The notes beneath the pieces are model-generated. The model did no database searches, had not been told where the DNA came from, and was given only the letters and a program-made list of their open reading frames with translations. A program made the position numbers and the translations under genes. DNA of 64,000 bases from Protula sp. h YS-2021 (lineage: Eukaryota > Annelida > Polychaeta > Sabellida > Serpulidae), in NCBI GenBank assembly GCA_949752745.1, contig OX457028.1:6258095-6322094 (forward strand), given 5' to 3'. Positions 12,602-23,711 of this stretch are shown piece by piece (the stretch's first letter is position 1; each line of letters begins with the position of its first letter).

Positions 12602-15084
12602 TTCTCATCTAAAACGCGAATAGCTACAAATTCGACATTTTACATGACTATCGGGGGAATATCCATTCTGGCTCTGTGTGCTATTTTTAACGCAAAAATG
12701 CCTTAGATGTTATGTTTTATCGATAATAATTTTGTACAGTGCATCAACAATCGTTCTGTAAATTGTATTAAATTTACTTCAGCATGAGGCTGGTCAAGGT
12801 CAGTTGTAAAACTGCTGATTTCGATTTTTGATTTTAAAAAATTGGTCGGATTAGCAATGTCCCATATTTCGCCAATTTTCACCAAAAATGCTCTTTTCAT
12901 GTACAACCTTGAATTTTCATGCAATTGGCATCTTGAAATTACTTTTTCCATGCGAAATATTTTATTTTAAGCAATCAGGACTGTGATATTGCTCTATCAA
13001 ATGTAAAGTTTGCTACCTGTTCGCGAAATCGGTCTAGCATAAACATTCTGCTTCAAGGGGCCATGACAAGTTTCATTCTGAAGAAATATTTTATTATGTT
13101 TCACCAATTTACATAAAAAAACGCACTGCTCATATTTACAGGTTCATAGAATTGAATATGTTTTAAATAGATTATTACGCACTCCTTAGAAATACTTTTA
13201 CAGAATGCAAAAACAAACCATAAAGCATTCGATCCCCGCATTTCGACACCACTTCCAGTTCTTCACGTCTCCTCCTCTTTGCTTAAAAGATTGCGACGAT
13301 TTTGCTTTTGCAAAACAGCGCCGTAATTTAAAGGGTTCATCTCAAATATGGCTAATGCACTTCATTATAAACAGACGGATGGACAGACGGATGACAGACG
13401 GACGTGACGTGGGGTAGTGGCATGCAAATCCAATTGGTGTCCAGCGGAAGGAGAACCTAGTAATCTGAGCTTCACACGTCGGCTGGTTTGAATCAGCAAT
13501 AGACAGCATTTTTTTTTTCTTTACATCCGGGAAATGCCACTCGCATTCTCACTCCCCCCCCCCGCTCCCCCCCCCCCCCGGGCGTAATTAGACGTTGCTA
13601 TTGTGCACTGTGTCTGTTGAAGGGGAGGGAATAAGGTCTTAGCTTATCTCAGGAGGATGGGGTGGGCGGGGGGTGGGGAGAAGGGGAGGAGGAAGGGGGA
13701 AGGGGGTAGGGGAGGATGATAGCGCAAATATATACCCCCACAACAATTGAAACTGTCCCAATGAATCCTCCTCAACGGCTGATTGACACGCCATGGCAAG
13801 CGTGCTTCATTATAGACCCCTGCCCCCCATGAGAATGAAGTCAATGTTTTTCTACAATTTGCAGCACTAATGGCTAAAATAGAAGCCCCTAATCGAACCA
13901 TTTGAATGTAGAAAAGGGTGGAGACATTTTGACAACATAAAAAAATAACTGATTATATGTGATGGGCGGATAAAAATCGGGTAGTGATCTTATCTTTGAA
14001 TTGAAATTTGGGAGTTAGTGAAATTGTCAGGAAATGGGTGCAAACTATTAGCGAAATGGGTGCAAACTTTTAGCGTTAGGGGAGTTTTTTATCTGTTAAA
14101 TCTGCAGCATCCTTTTCTAATTGCCACAACGGGTAATTTCAGTTTCACCTGTGGACTTTTTCTTCCCCATTTTACTCTGTTATTTCAAGTCTGTGGCATT
14201 GAAGGCCTAAATCACTAAACACCATTAATTGTCCTGGCTATTTATACGTTTTCCAGTCGAAATAAGTCTAGCAAATAGCAAACACATATACTTGCCTGCT
14301 TAAAATGTGTTAGATATTTAAGCAAAGTGAAAGAGGACCTCGCACTCACTGGTCAAAGATAGGGTAGTATAGAAAGGGCACCTTGAAATATATCCCACCA
14401 CCCGCTCTCCTGCTTCATAGTCGCTCCCCGCCCCTCCGCCCGATCCACCCTCACCCCCGGCCCTCCCAGCATCCACTCAAAAGGCCTGGAAGAAAAAAAG
14501 TCCCTTTTTTTTTCTTATTGAACCAGACCGGTGTTACGTGCAAAAAACAAAACAACCCTAGCAAAAAAACAAAAAAAACAAAAGAAAAACAAAACAAAAA
14601 AAAAAAAAACAAAAAACAAAAAAAAAAAAAAAAAGCAGTCGTACTTTCCTGTACGCGTTAGAGGTAAGCAGAAATGCAGCGTTCGCCATCAGAAACAGGC
14701 ACTTTTTTTATTATTATTTTTTTAGTTAATGGCCAGGTGGCCAGGTTTACACAGGGGGGACAACCTGAGGGTGTTATGCTCTCAGGCTCCACAGAACAAG
14801 CAGATAAGTTGGCCAGCTCTGTTAATTGTTATCTAAGTAATCAACCAAGTTACATATAAAACTGAATTTTTCATTGATACGTTTTGCAACTTTCCAGAGT
14901 TGAGAAAATCTGCACACAAATTAGAACGCAAACTGTGTCGTTTTTCTGTTTTTTTTTTTGTTTGTTTGTTTTGTTTTTTGTGTTTTTGTCTTTTTTTTTC
15001 CTTTTGTTTTTTGAATATGCAGGGATTAACAGCGATCTTTTAATTGATAAAACTCACTGCGATAATCTGCTTGGAAGATAACTG
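12602..15084. other. gene-free stretch with homopolymer tracts
   Basis: No gene seen. Contents are poly-C runs at 13554-13579, a G-rich segment at 13630-13720, a C-rich segment at 14397-14475, an A-rich tract at 14555-14635 and a T-rich tract at 14940-15010. Open frames across these tracts are compositional artefacts. Confidence 0.55.
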
Positions 15085-15600
15085 CTGTGACCATGAGGAT
15101 TACTGCTGTGACCGTGAAGGGTAACTTCTGTGACATGGAAGATTACTACTGTGACCATACAAGACCACCCCTGTGACCATGGAGGACTACCTCTGTGACC
15201 ACGGAGGACTACCTCTGTGACCACGGAGGACTACCTCTGTGACCATTAAGGAGAACCCCTTTGACCACGGAGAACTACCTCTGTGACCATGGAGGACAAC
15301 CACTGTGACCATGGAGGACTACCTCTGTGACCATGGAGAACCCCTGTGACCACGGAGGACTACCTCTATGACCATGGAGGACAACCACTGTGACTATGGA
15401 GGACTACCTCTGTGACCATGGAGAACCCCTGTGACCACGGAGGACTACCTCTGTGACCATGCAGGATCACCCCTGTGACCACGGAGGACTACCTCTGTGG
15501 CCATGCAGGATCACCCTTGTGACCACGGAGAACTACCTCTGTGACCATGCAGGATCACCCCTGTGACCACAGAGGACTACCTCTGTGACCATGGTAGACT
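15085..15600 (+). repeat. minisatellite of gaccatggaggactacctctgt
   Basis: About 18-20 units of roughly 27 bp cover half a kilobase. Variants (ccatggagga, ccacggagga, ccatgcagga) are interspersed in short higher-order blocks. Confidence 0.9.
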
Positions 15601-17005
15601 GAGATATGGAGAAACAAAACGGGCCTCAAAAAGGGATTCTCTTAGCCCTTGATTATAGTATTGGCAACAAATAAAGGACTTGTGTAAATATTTACAACAG
15701 CAGCGACCAGGTTCCCATATTTTACACCTTCCGAAATCGCGTACAAAAAACAGTCCGAGCTCCTCCGAGTATTATTGTTATTATTATTATTTTTTACTCT
15801 AAAATTTTATATATAGGGCACAGTTCTATTACAATTCAAGTTTTCCTACAGCAGACAAAAATGTGCACCATTGAAATGAAACAGTTGTCAACAAATCTGG
15901 AAAAGGCCTTAATGTCAAGAGCGACTTGTGACGTTAAACCCGGTTTCAATTTCATGCCAAATTAACAAATAATGTTTCATTTTTTTTCTTCTACTCTGTA
16001 TGTAACAGGCACTAGAATTACCAAAAATATTAACAAAAATAATTCAATTTCAAGCATTTGTAGTTTACATTGGACTTTTTCTACTAAATTCCTTTATGAA
16101 AGACGAAACAATGATCCCCCCCCCCCCCCGCCCCCACTCCCCTCTAAAAAAATGATGGTATGATGTTGAAGCACAAGAAGAGTTGTCTGAACTCAGTTGC
16201 GAATTCTCCGACTTACTCCGATTAAGCCTCAAGTCTTCTACTTCAAGTCTCAGTGAGTATTTAATAGGTTGTTGACGGTCATTGTCCCAGAAATAAACAC
16301 ACTAAAATAACTCTTAACTGTGTGGCGTTTGTCAGTAAGTAACGTTTAAGAAACCAAGTGTCGCCTACACGATTTGTTATTTACAAAACAAGTTTCAACG
16401 CTGGGATAACAGTGCTTAATTGTATTACGCGAAAAAAAAAACTCTTTAAGGTCAAATCATTCTTTTTGTTTTTTGTTTTTTTGTTTTTTTTTTCAAAAAT
16501 TTGTTGAGGTTGTGACATGTCTGTGCGGTCCCGTCAAGGGGTTGATTCAGGGTTGACACATTTTTTAAAAACGGGGGGAGAGGGGGAGGGGTAGAGGGGA
16601 CAGGGGAGAGGGGGAGGGGGAGAGGGGGAGAGCGGGAGGGGGAGAGCGGGAGGGGGAGAGGGGGAGAGGGGGAGAGGGGGAGAGGGAGAGGGTGGAGAGG
16701 GGGAGAGGGGAGAGCGGGAGAGCGGGAGGGGGGAGAGGGGGGAGAGGGGGAGAGGGGGAGAGGGGGTGGTAAACAGGATGCTGTAAAGAGACAAGGATTT
16801 CAAACATGTGTAACGTTAAAAAATAAATGTTTACATAATGCTTTATTACATGATATGAAAATGTTGTAACAAGACTGTCACGCGACAGTGCCCAGGTGAA
16901 AAGCGAAGAAGAAGGAAGAAAATTCAATTTTTTGTTCAATATTATTATTACTGTTATAAAAAGGTTGTTTTTTTTTTTTTTTTAAGATTGACCGAAAGGC
17001 AAATG
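15601..17005. other. gene-free stretch ending in an assembly gap
   Basis: No gene seen. It holds a 14-base C run (16116-16129), A/T homopolymers and the purine-rich array listed separately. Confidence 0.5.
16573..16770 (+). repeat. purine-rich (gggggaga)n satellite
   Basis: About 200 bp consist almost only of ggggga and gagagg units. The opposite strand yields Pro/Ser/Leu-rich frames that are not genes. Confidence 0.9.
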
Positions 17006-17205
17006 NNNNNNNNNNNNNNNNNNNNNNNNNNNNNNNNNNNNNNNNNNNNNNNNNNNNNNNNNNNNNNNNNNNNNNNNNNNNNNNNNNNNNNNNNNNNNNN
17101 NNNNNNNNNNNNNNNNNNNNNNNNNNNNNNNNNNNNNNNNNNNNNNNNNNNNNNNNNNNNNNNNNNNNNNNNNNNNNNNNNNNNNNNNNNNNNNNNNNNN
17201 NNNNN
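17006..17205. other. assembly gap (200 N)
   Basis: Exactly 200 unknown bases. The left boundary of duplication unit A falls in or at this gap. Confidence 1.
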
Positions 17206-17400
17206 GCTTAGCTCAACTTTTAGATGCGTTTCCCTTCCGTAAAATACTTTCCTGGCAATAAAAACAAAACTATTTGCAGCAGTTCGAATAGCCCGATCCC
17301 GCCATCCACCCAACAACCAATCAGAATCAAGGAAATCCTTGTGTATTACGTCACTTGTATAATGCGACATTCCCTTTCAGCGTGGTTTTACAAACACCAT
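17206..17400 (+). repeat. inverted-repeat arm IR-1 (inverted copy at 23105-23300)
   Basis: The stretch from acttttagatgcgtttccc to ccctttcag is matched, in reverse complement, by 23105-23300. It includes the CCAAT-like caaccaatcagaa and the ttccgtaaaatactttcc block. The same pair recurs in unit B at about 29985-30160 and 32480-32660. Its left limit is hidden by the gap. Confidence 0.75.
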
Positions 17401-17781
17401 TCTGTGTGCCTCTCAAATTTTCTTATGGTGAAACAAATTGTAAGGTGCGAATTTGCTTCTATATTAGTTTATATAATTAACAAACTAATTTCTCTCATTC
17501 TGAAATTTAGATAAATTTGTTAGGTAGAAGTTGTGTTTTTGACTTGTGTAACCGTAGTCTGGAAGATGCTGAGTTTATTCTTGGCGGTGACATGTCGATA
17601 ATCCAGGGAACTGTACCGCTACTTCTCCACGGAAGCTACAGGATCGAGGATCAACAACTGGATCACACAATACACCACCTAGGGTCAGTGTAAATGATTT
17701 CAGCCCCCGACAGTCTACTTTGACTTCCAGTTTTTTTTTCTAACATCACGATTTGTGCCAAATGTTGCTTGAACTTGTGTC

Positions 17782-18006
17782 ATGGAACAAGAGCATTATT
17801 TACTTTTTACTTTTCTAGGGCCTGAGGGACGCCACTTTTTACATGATCAGACCGTTACTGGGCAGACTTCGGACTGTCTTCGGACCATCCAAGGCACTTC
17901 CGTAGCTTTCGGTCTGTGGCTGCTATGGTCCACAGCTTTCGGTCAGTGGCTGCTATGGTCCACAGCTTTCGGTCTGTGGCTACTATGGCGTAGATTCGGT
18001 CGATAG
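17782..18006 (+). other. short open frame shared by both duplication units, function unknown
   Basis: A frame beginning MEQEHYLLFTFLGPEGRHFL opens here and at 30562 in unit B with almost the same sequence for about 50 codons. In unit A it runs into three 30-bp tandem units (starting agctttcgg at 17904, 17934 and 17964) and stops. In unit B it runs into a 25-bp minisatellite. I recognise no domain. Similarity of the two copies is explained by the duplication, so it is not evidence of coding. Confidence 0.4.
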
Positions 18007-18410
18007 CCACCTCCTCACAGCCACGACTTCACAGTTGCTAAATCAGTGTAGTTACTTGCCATTGGTTTTTGAGCGGGAATGTGCCCGCAACCTACCTAGA
18101 TATTCTGCCGTTTGTTTCTTTGCTGTGACCTTATTGTTGAGCTTAGCTTGGGTAGGTTACCCCCCTACGTTATAACAGCCGTAGCCGGCGGCTCTCAAAT
18201 CGCTAACTTTAGAAAATTTAGGAAGTTGGTTGCGGGCGCCTTCCCGCGCTTGGAAGTAGCAGGGGCTTGGGGCCCACGTTCTGGTGCGAAAGGGCCAACA
18301 ACACTGTGGGGCCCCACTTTTGGGCGCCACGAAATTTATGCTAGGGGCCCCAACCTAGTGGTGTGGGCGCCGCCTAGTAGACCTACAGAGAAACTAATAG
18401 CAATTTTCTC

Positions 18411-19840
18411 GTGTATTACAGGGATGATCGGCCTGCCATGGTGAGAAAAGAACGCTGCGGACACCAGGGTTTGAAAGACGATCCCCATAGCTACTGTCAG
18501 GATTGTGCTGCCAGGTTTGGCATGCCAGAATGTGATAGCGTTGTGACGTGTGATACCTGCGCACATCTAAACAAGAAACAGTGGAAAACATTAATGGACA
18601 ACGGCATAGGAAATTAAACACCCGCGAAGTCAAGCTGTTCTGGGGCATTATGTCAACAGGCACCCCGGCGCAGGAATCGAAACAATCGGAGGCAGGCACA
18701 CCGCTACGTGATGAGATATCGTCTCCACAGGCGATAGACATAAGCGTAAGCATTCGCACAGGAGTAGGGACAGTTCCACCAAACGGGACTCCCTCACCTC
18801 CATCAAGGAGTTGGCGGAGAGCAAGGCCGCCATCACGCCCCTCAGCCTACAGGACCCCGGTAAAGCCAACGTGTCGGTCCAGGACTTCCCTACATCTGAA
18901 ACGCCAAGTGGGACACAGGCCCTAAGCCTGGTACCCCCACCTAGCACTTTTGTCATCGCACCAAGGGCCCACGAAAGACAGTTTGTATCGACCTCTCATC
19001 TCGATATAGAGGTAGTCGTTAAGAGAGCGCTGCAAGAACAAGCTTTGTTGTTTCAACAACAGCTCGAGGCTGTATACACACGCTCAACGGAGACACCATC
19101 AGTCACGATAGTCCCGAAGAGCTCCACACACAACGCTGCTATGGTGGGTGGTCCGTCATGGCCGGAGATCCCGGATCATCAGATGCCCCCACAACCACCG
19201 ATAGCGCGACAGGTCCATACAGCGGGTACCGGCACAAAAGGGGGGCCCGTAGCCCGTGAGGACCCAATCAGAACAGAGCCGCAGACAGAGAGAGAGAGAG
19301 AGCAAGGGCCGAGACAGAAAACGTGTGACAGCCACTCTCATAAGAAGTCGCGCCGGCAACCATCTTCTTCCTCCGGGGACAGCTCAGAATCGCGGGGCCC
19401 TAGCAAGCGCACACCCCCACCACTGCAAAAGCTGTACAGTCACGTGAAACGAAAAGAGGGCTACAGCTCATCCAATTTACGACACGGACAGCAACTCAAG
19501 CAGTTGCACCTCCTCCCGACCGTCGGCGAAAACCGCCAAGCATAGACATCGGTCTCGGGAGAGATCCAGACGGCGTCGCTCCCACAACCACACTCGCCGG
19601 GCCCGGGACTCAAATCATCGACGTGATAAGGACAGCAGGAGCATTCGGTCAAGGGGCCAGATAGAAGGGTCACCTTTTAAACATCCTGAGTTTGGGGACC
19701 TACTAAGAAAGCCCAGGAAGCGGAACCACCCAAGCAACTGTGATAGACGCGAGGTATCCAAGCGTTTGAACTTATCCGACAGGAACGGCAGCCCGCCACG
19801 AGTGGGCTATCACTGTGTCATCTTCGGTCCTGGAACTCAG
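18411..19840 (+). pseudogene. DIRS gag-like region (frameshifted)
   Basis: The first frame (18411-18617) holds a Cys/His-rich block, CGHQGLKDDPHSYCQDCAA then CDTCAHL, resembling the putative metal-binding start of DIRS gag-like proteins. The frame then shifts twice. The frame at 18811-19545 (244 residues) is rich in Pro, Ser and Thr, with a Gln-rich predicted helix (about residues 70-90) and an Arg/Ser/Glu-rich C-terminal half. Out of frame, 19545-19680 continues with an Arg/Ser dipeptide-rich, strongly basic stretch. It probably bound nucleic acid as part of a retrotransposon particle. No intact ORF remains. Confidence 0.7.
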
Positions 19841-20439
19841 TGACATTCCATTGCGTGGGGTGACAGAACTAGTACAAAGATTCTCGAGTGCAAAAGTGGG
19901 GAGACCGCAAAATCAGTCCAAATCCGGATTCAGGTTTGAGTCCGAAGGTCCGCAACAAACGGGGAACGAATTCTAGGCTCTCGATACGGCTGCCGGAATT
20001 CGGGACTCAGTCAAACTGAAAGAAGCGGAGTTCCAGGCAAAGGACTCCAACTACAGTCGGGCCCTGGATTTCGGGAAAAGCCACCAAGCTGACGGTTACC
20101 AAAACAGCACACAGGCCGTGCGACGACGTGATTCCATTTGCACGTCTCAGTTTCCAAAAACACGCCCCTCCGTGTTTGGCCCAAGTCAGATCAGATGACA
20201 AGATATTAGTCAAGGACAAACACATGGCACATTTCGAGGGTGTAGCCAGGGCCAGCCTGCGAATCTCGACATGTTCAGGACCTGCAAAACAGGGCGCTCC
20301 AAAACAGACACATAGCGGACTCACCGGGCTTACACAAGTCTGCGCACCCAATCGGCACCACCTCGGACGGCGAGCTACGGGCCAACCCAGAGACAGCCGA
20401 CGGCTGGTGTTTTTCCCGGGAGAGGCCACAGCAAACACA

Positions 20440-21520
20440 GGTGTCAATCAGTTGGGGGGTGGAGAAGACCTTGCCCGGGAACTCTCCGGACTCCTCAAAC
20501 GATTTAAATACTGGCGTTACATCGTCCGAGTTAAAGGAAAAGATTTTGCACTTAGGAAACTTGCCAGTAGGAGAAAGGCTCAGGAATTTCTGGCAGCAGT
20601 GGAAAGGCCTGGGGGCCCCAAACAAGGTCTTACGCTGGCTGCTCTATTTGTACCCCCTGCCGCTCAAAAAAGTAAACGGCCAGATATCAAGTCTATCTCT
20701 AACACTGAATCTTCCACCCGAGTTAGTAACTTCTTACAGCAAGGATCGGAAAAATGGTAGCCAAACTGCTAGAGAAAAAAGCAATAGAAGACGTGGCGGA
20801 AAACCACAAGGGCTTTTTCAGCCGTGTGTTTCTTTGGCCCAAAGAGACAGGCGGTCGGCGCCTGATAATAGACCTAAAGTCCCTGACCGAAATGCTAATC
20901 ACGCCAACGTTCAAAATGGACACATGTCAACACATAAGGAAGGCGGTGGAGACGGGCATTTGGGTCACTTCGATAGACCAATCAGATGCCTATCACCACC
21001 TACCTATGAGGTCCCAGCACCGCAAATACCTCTGCTTCCAGGTGGAAGACATGAAGTACTGGTACAGGGCCCTGCTGTTCGGCCTCTCGCCGGCTCCGTG
21101 GGTTTTCAGCAAGAGGATGCGTTCTGCAGGTGTGGAGAAGGAAAAGGTTGCACAACAGACGCTCGATCTCATCAACAAATGTAAAGATCTGGACTTGGTG
21201 GTCAACCTAGAAAAGTCGGAAATAGAACCCGAGCAAATGATTGTGTTCTTAGGGGACCAGTTAGATTTAGTAGGAGGCCTGATCTTGCCAACGACCGCTC
21301 GGCTGGAAAAACCGGAGGCCCTGACACAAAAAACACTAGCCAAAGGAGCAGTACCGCTACAGCTAACAGAAACCATACTGGGGTTACTGGTGGCCACAGA
21401 AAAGACAGTGCCCCTAGGTCAGTTGAATTGCCGGTACTTCCAAAGAGCGATACGGTTAGCAGTGAGGCGAGGACGGGGCCCAAAAGTCTGGTCACACTGT
21501 CAGAGCAAGCGAGGGCAGAT
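20440..21520 (+). pseudogene. DIRS reverse transcriptase with catalytic block deleted
   Basis: An upstream frame (20441-20760) gives the VGERLRNFWQQW block that precedes the RT domain in DIRS proteins. The RT continues in another frame at 20754-21524 (256 residues). Visible motifs are RRLIIDLKSL (35-44), VTSIDQSDAYHHLP (71-84, first catalytic Asp75) and LLFGLSPAPWVFSKRM (107-122). The sequence then jumps directly to a stretch aligning with the post-catalytic helix and to KSEIEPEQMIVFLG (154-167). The segment that should contain the Y-x-D-D motif is absent between residues 122 and 125. This in-frame deletion alone makes the enzyme dead. Confidence 0.85.
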
Positions 21521-22380
21521 TTAATGTGGTGGGGCAACCGGTCAAACACACAGCGGGGCTATCGGTTTGTGGCTCCACAGCCGGAGGCACAGATACAGAC
21601 CGACGCCTCTCACAGCGGGTGGGGAGTGTACTTCGAAGGCATGTTGTTTCAAGGCGACTGGCCTGCAGAGTTGCAAAACACGCACATAAATGTTCTGGAG
21701 ATGCTCGCGGTCAAACAGGCTATCCAGTTTGCTGGCACGCAAACTCCAGATGCGAACCGTGATGTGTCTCATAGACAACTCCACCACAGTTAGCTACATA
21801 AAGAAACAAGGGGGAACGAGGTCGCCGGAGTTGATAGAAGCAACACGCCAAGTGTGGCGTTTAGCGGCAATACACAACAAATCACTTTGTTGCCACATCA
21901 CATCCCGGTCCACCTCAATGTGCTGGCAGATATGGCGTCCAGACAAGGGCAGGTTCTGCCATGAGAATGGATGCTTAGCCGGCGCTGTTTTCGGTGGATG
22001 GTGGAGCATTCGGTTCTTGGACCACCACAAGTAGACCGCTTTGCGACCAGGTTTTCAAAACAGCTGATACGGTTCGTGTCTCCGTGCCCAGATCCGGAAG
22101 CAGTAGACAACAACGCCCTCAGCTGAACATCGCCACAGGAAGTGCTATATGCATTTCCATCGAACGCAATAACGCCCCACCTGATTGACAGACTAGCCAG
22201 GGGGGAAACGGTTCCAAATGCTACTGCTGACCCCGGACAACCCCTCGGCACCGTGGTACCCGCTACTCACCAAACTAGCGCTGGCACAACCACAACGGCT
22301 GTCGGTGGATGTGGGTGACGTGCACCAGCCGCACTGGCCCGACAACCACCAGCAGCCGTGGGATCTAAACCTCCACCTGT
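21480..22380 (+). pseudogene. DIRS RNase H and RT/RH tail (frameshifted)
   Basis: RNase H starts in the frame 21428-21793 with TDASHSGWG (residues 58-66, catalytic Asp59) and HINVLEMLAV (catalytic Glu). It continues in a second frame (21690-22034) with LIDNSTTVSYIKKQGG, the next catalytic Asp block. The following HIP-x-N-x-LADMASR motif and the VDRFATRFSKQL and APWYPLLTKLAL blocks occur in yet other frames up to about 22380, with stops. This is the normal DIRS order, so the domain was whole at insertion and has decayed since. Confidence 0.8.
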
Positions 22381-22399
22381 GATGCCCAAGGCTTCTCAC

Positions 22400-22610
22400 A
22401 ACAAGCACTACAACGCATGCAGGATGTGCACGCAAACTCCACCAAATCTATGTACAAATCACAGTGGAGAGTGTTCGAACGGTGGTGCCTGCTAAAACAA
22501 ATCGACCCAGTCACGGCGACGGCCCCGCTGTTGGCCGACTTTTTCATACACCTCTTCGAATGCAGACAAGTAGTATCTAGCCATAAACCCGGCATGCTTA
22601 AGTTGCATTT
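22400..22610 (+). pseudogene. tyrosine recombinase N-terminal fragment (DIRS YR)
   Basis: The frame at 22417-22719 begins with HANSTKSMYKSQWRVFERWC followed by a helical stretch ending LLADFFIHLFECR. This is the SAM-like N-terminal fold of phage-integrase-type recombinases as found in DIRS elements (S-T-x-x-x-Y-x-x-x-W-x-x-F-x-x-W-C). Similarity stops near 22600. The catalytic domain with its Arg-His-Arg-Tyr residues is missing, so the element is truncated at its 3' end. Confidence 0.75.
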
Positions 22611-23104
22611 TGTACATATTACAGTATATCATCATGTAACCCTTGCGTTCTCGAAAGTTGTGAGTGTTCAAGGCTGGGCTCTATCCAGTGGTAGGCAATG
22701 TTTTAAGCAGATTTCTTAACTTTTGTACAGTTTAAAAAATTATTTTATTTTCTTTGTAATCATTGGTTCAGTTCGGGATTGACCTCCCCCCCTCCCCCGC
22801 CCACGTTCCCCCGAGCCCGTTTTCATTTGACTTAAGCTATAGTTCTCATATCCTGTTATCCATGACAACGGACTTTTACGGGTGAGAGCGAAGTTCGCGA
22901 CGTTTCCGCGACGTTTGACAGAATGGCAGATTCCCTGCTCTGGACTTGAGCTCCATCTTAAACCCGAGATAAGCGAATCCGAAGCTTTGCGAGACAGAAC
23001 TGTTAATTTATTTCACCAAAAAAAACAAGCTTTCACTGGTAAAAGCATAATTCGCATTCTTCACTTTAAGTTTGATGTTTTCTCCCCCCCCCCCGCTCTC
23101 CCAA
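22611..23104. other. gene-free stretch at DIRS/GPCR block boundary
   Basis: There is unremarkable sequence to about 22917. Then comes the start of the duplicated block (cagaatggcagattccc, matching cagaatggcggattccc at 32275), with a poly-C tract near 23085-23095. Confidence 0.6.
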
Positions 23105-23300
23105 CCCCAACCCCCTGTTCCTTCGCACAATAAGCCTGGTTGGCCTGAAAGAGAAATGACATAGTACACAGGGACTGTGCTTCTGATTGGTTGCTGGATG
23201 AATGACGGGATGGCGCTATTCGAATTGCTGCAAAAAGGTTTTGTTTTTATTGCTTGGAAAGTATTTTCCGGCAGGGAAATCCATCTAAAAGTGACAAACA
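23105..23300 (-). repeat. inverted-repeat arm IR-1' (partner of 17206-17400)
   Basis: Read on the minus strand it gives cacttttagatggatttccc, ggaaaatactttcc, then caaccaatcagaagcac. This is the same order as 17206-17400 and as 29985-30160. Confidence 0.75.
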
Positions 23301-23711
23301 CAAATTTCGGTTTTTACTAATATAACTCGTTTTACGAAATGAAACGGCAGTTTAAACAGATGAACACAACAAGTATGGCGATTTAACTACGATATTTTAC
23401 TGACGCCAACAAGAAGTCGATGTAATCCCGTTTTTGCTACCCCAAAATGTTTTTTTCTGGTCAATATTGTGACATAATTTGCTACGTCGCATTAACGACA
23501 TAAAAACAACTATTTCACAAAGTGTCTTGCTTGTTGTATTGGATTTTTTAGGCGTCCTAACAGCTCGTCTGTGACGTCGTTATTACGGCGAAAAGTACAT
23601 TCCGACAGGGCCAAGTCCCATGTATTGAAAGGTTGAAATATGCTCAATCGACATGGTTATTTCTAAGGGGCTTGCGGTACTCGTCTGTATTTTACTGGTT
23701 TTCATTTCACA

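Larger units (their letters stand above)
18060..22700 (+). mobile_element. DIRS-like tyrosine-recombinase retrotransposon, inactive
   Basis: The order gag-like region, reverse transcriptase, RNase H, RT/RH tail and N-terminal part of a tyrosine recombinase is that of DIRS elements. Each part has frameshifts or stops, the RT has lost its catalytic YxDD block, and the recombinase is cut off after about 60 residues. GC content is clearly higher than in surrounding sequence, marking it as an insertion. A GC-rich leader at 18170-18420 with nested GGGGCCCC and GGGCGCC palindromes may be the left terminal region. I could not identify an inverted terminal repeat belonging to the element itself. Confidence 0.85.

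Noticed and set aside
15085..15600. CRISPR-like repeat array
   Set aside because: Units are contiguous with no unique spacers, there are no cas genes and the context is eukaryotic. The same applies to the other tandem arrays.
16954..17370. Open frames spanning the first run of N
   Set aside because: They are open only because unknown bases give no stop codons. The same applies to frames over 57945-58144.
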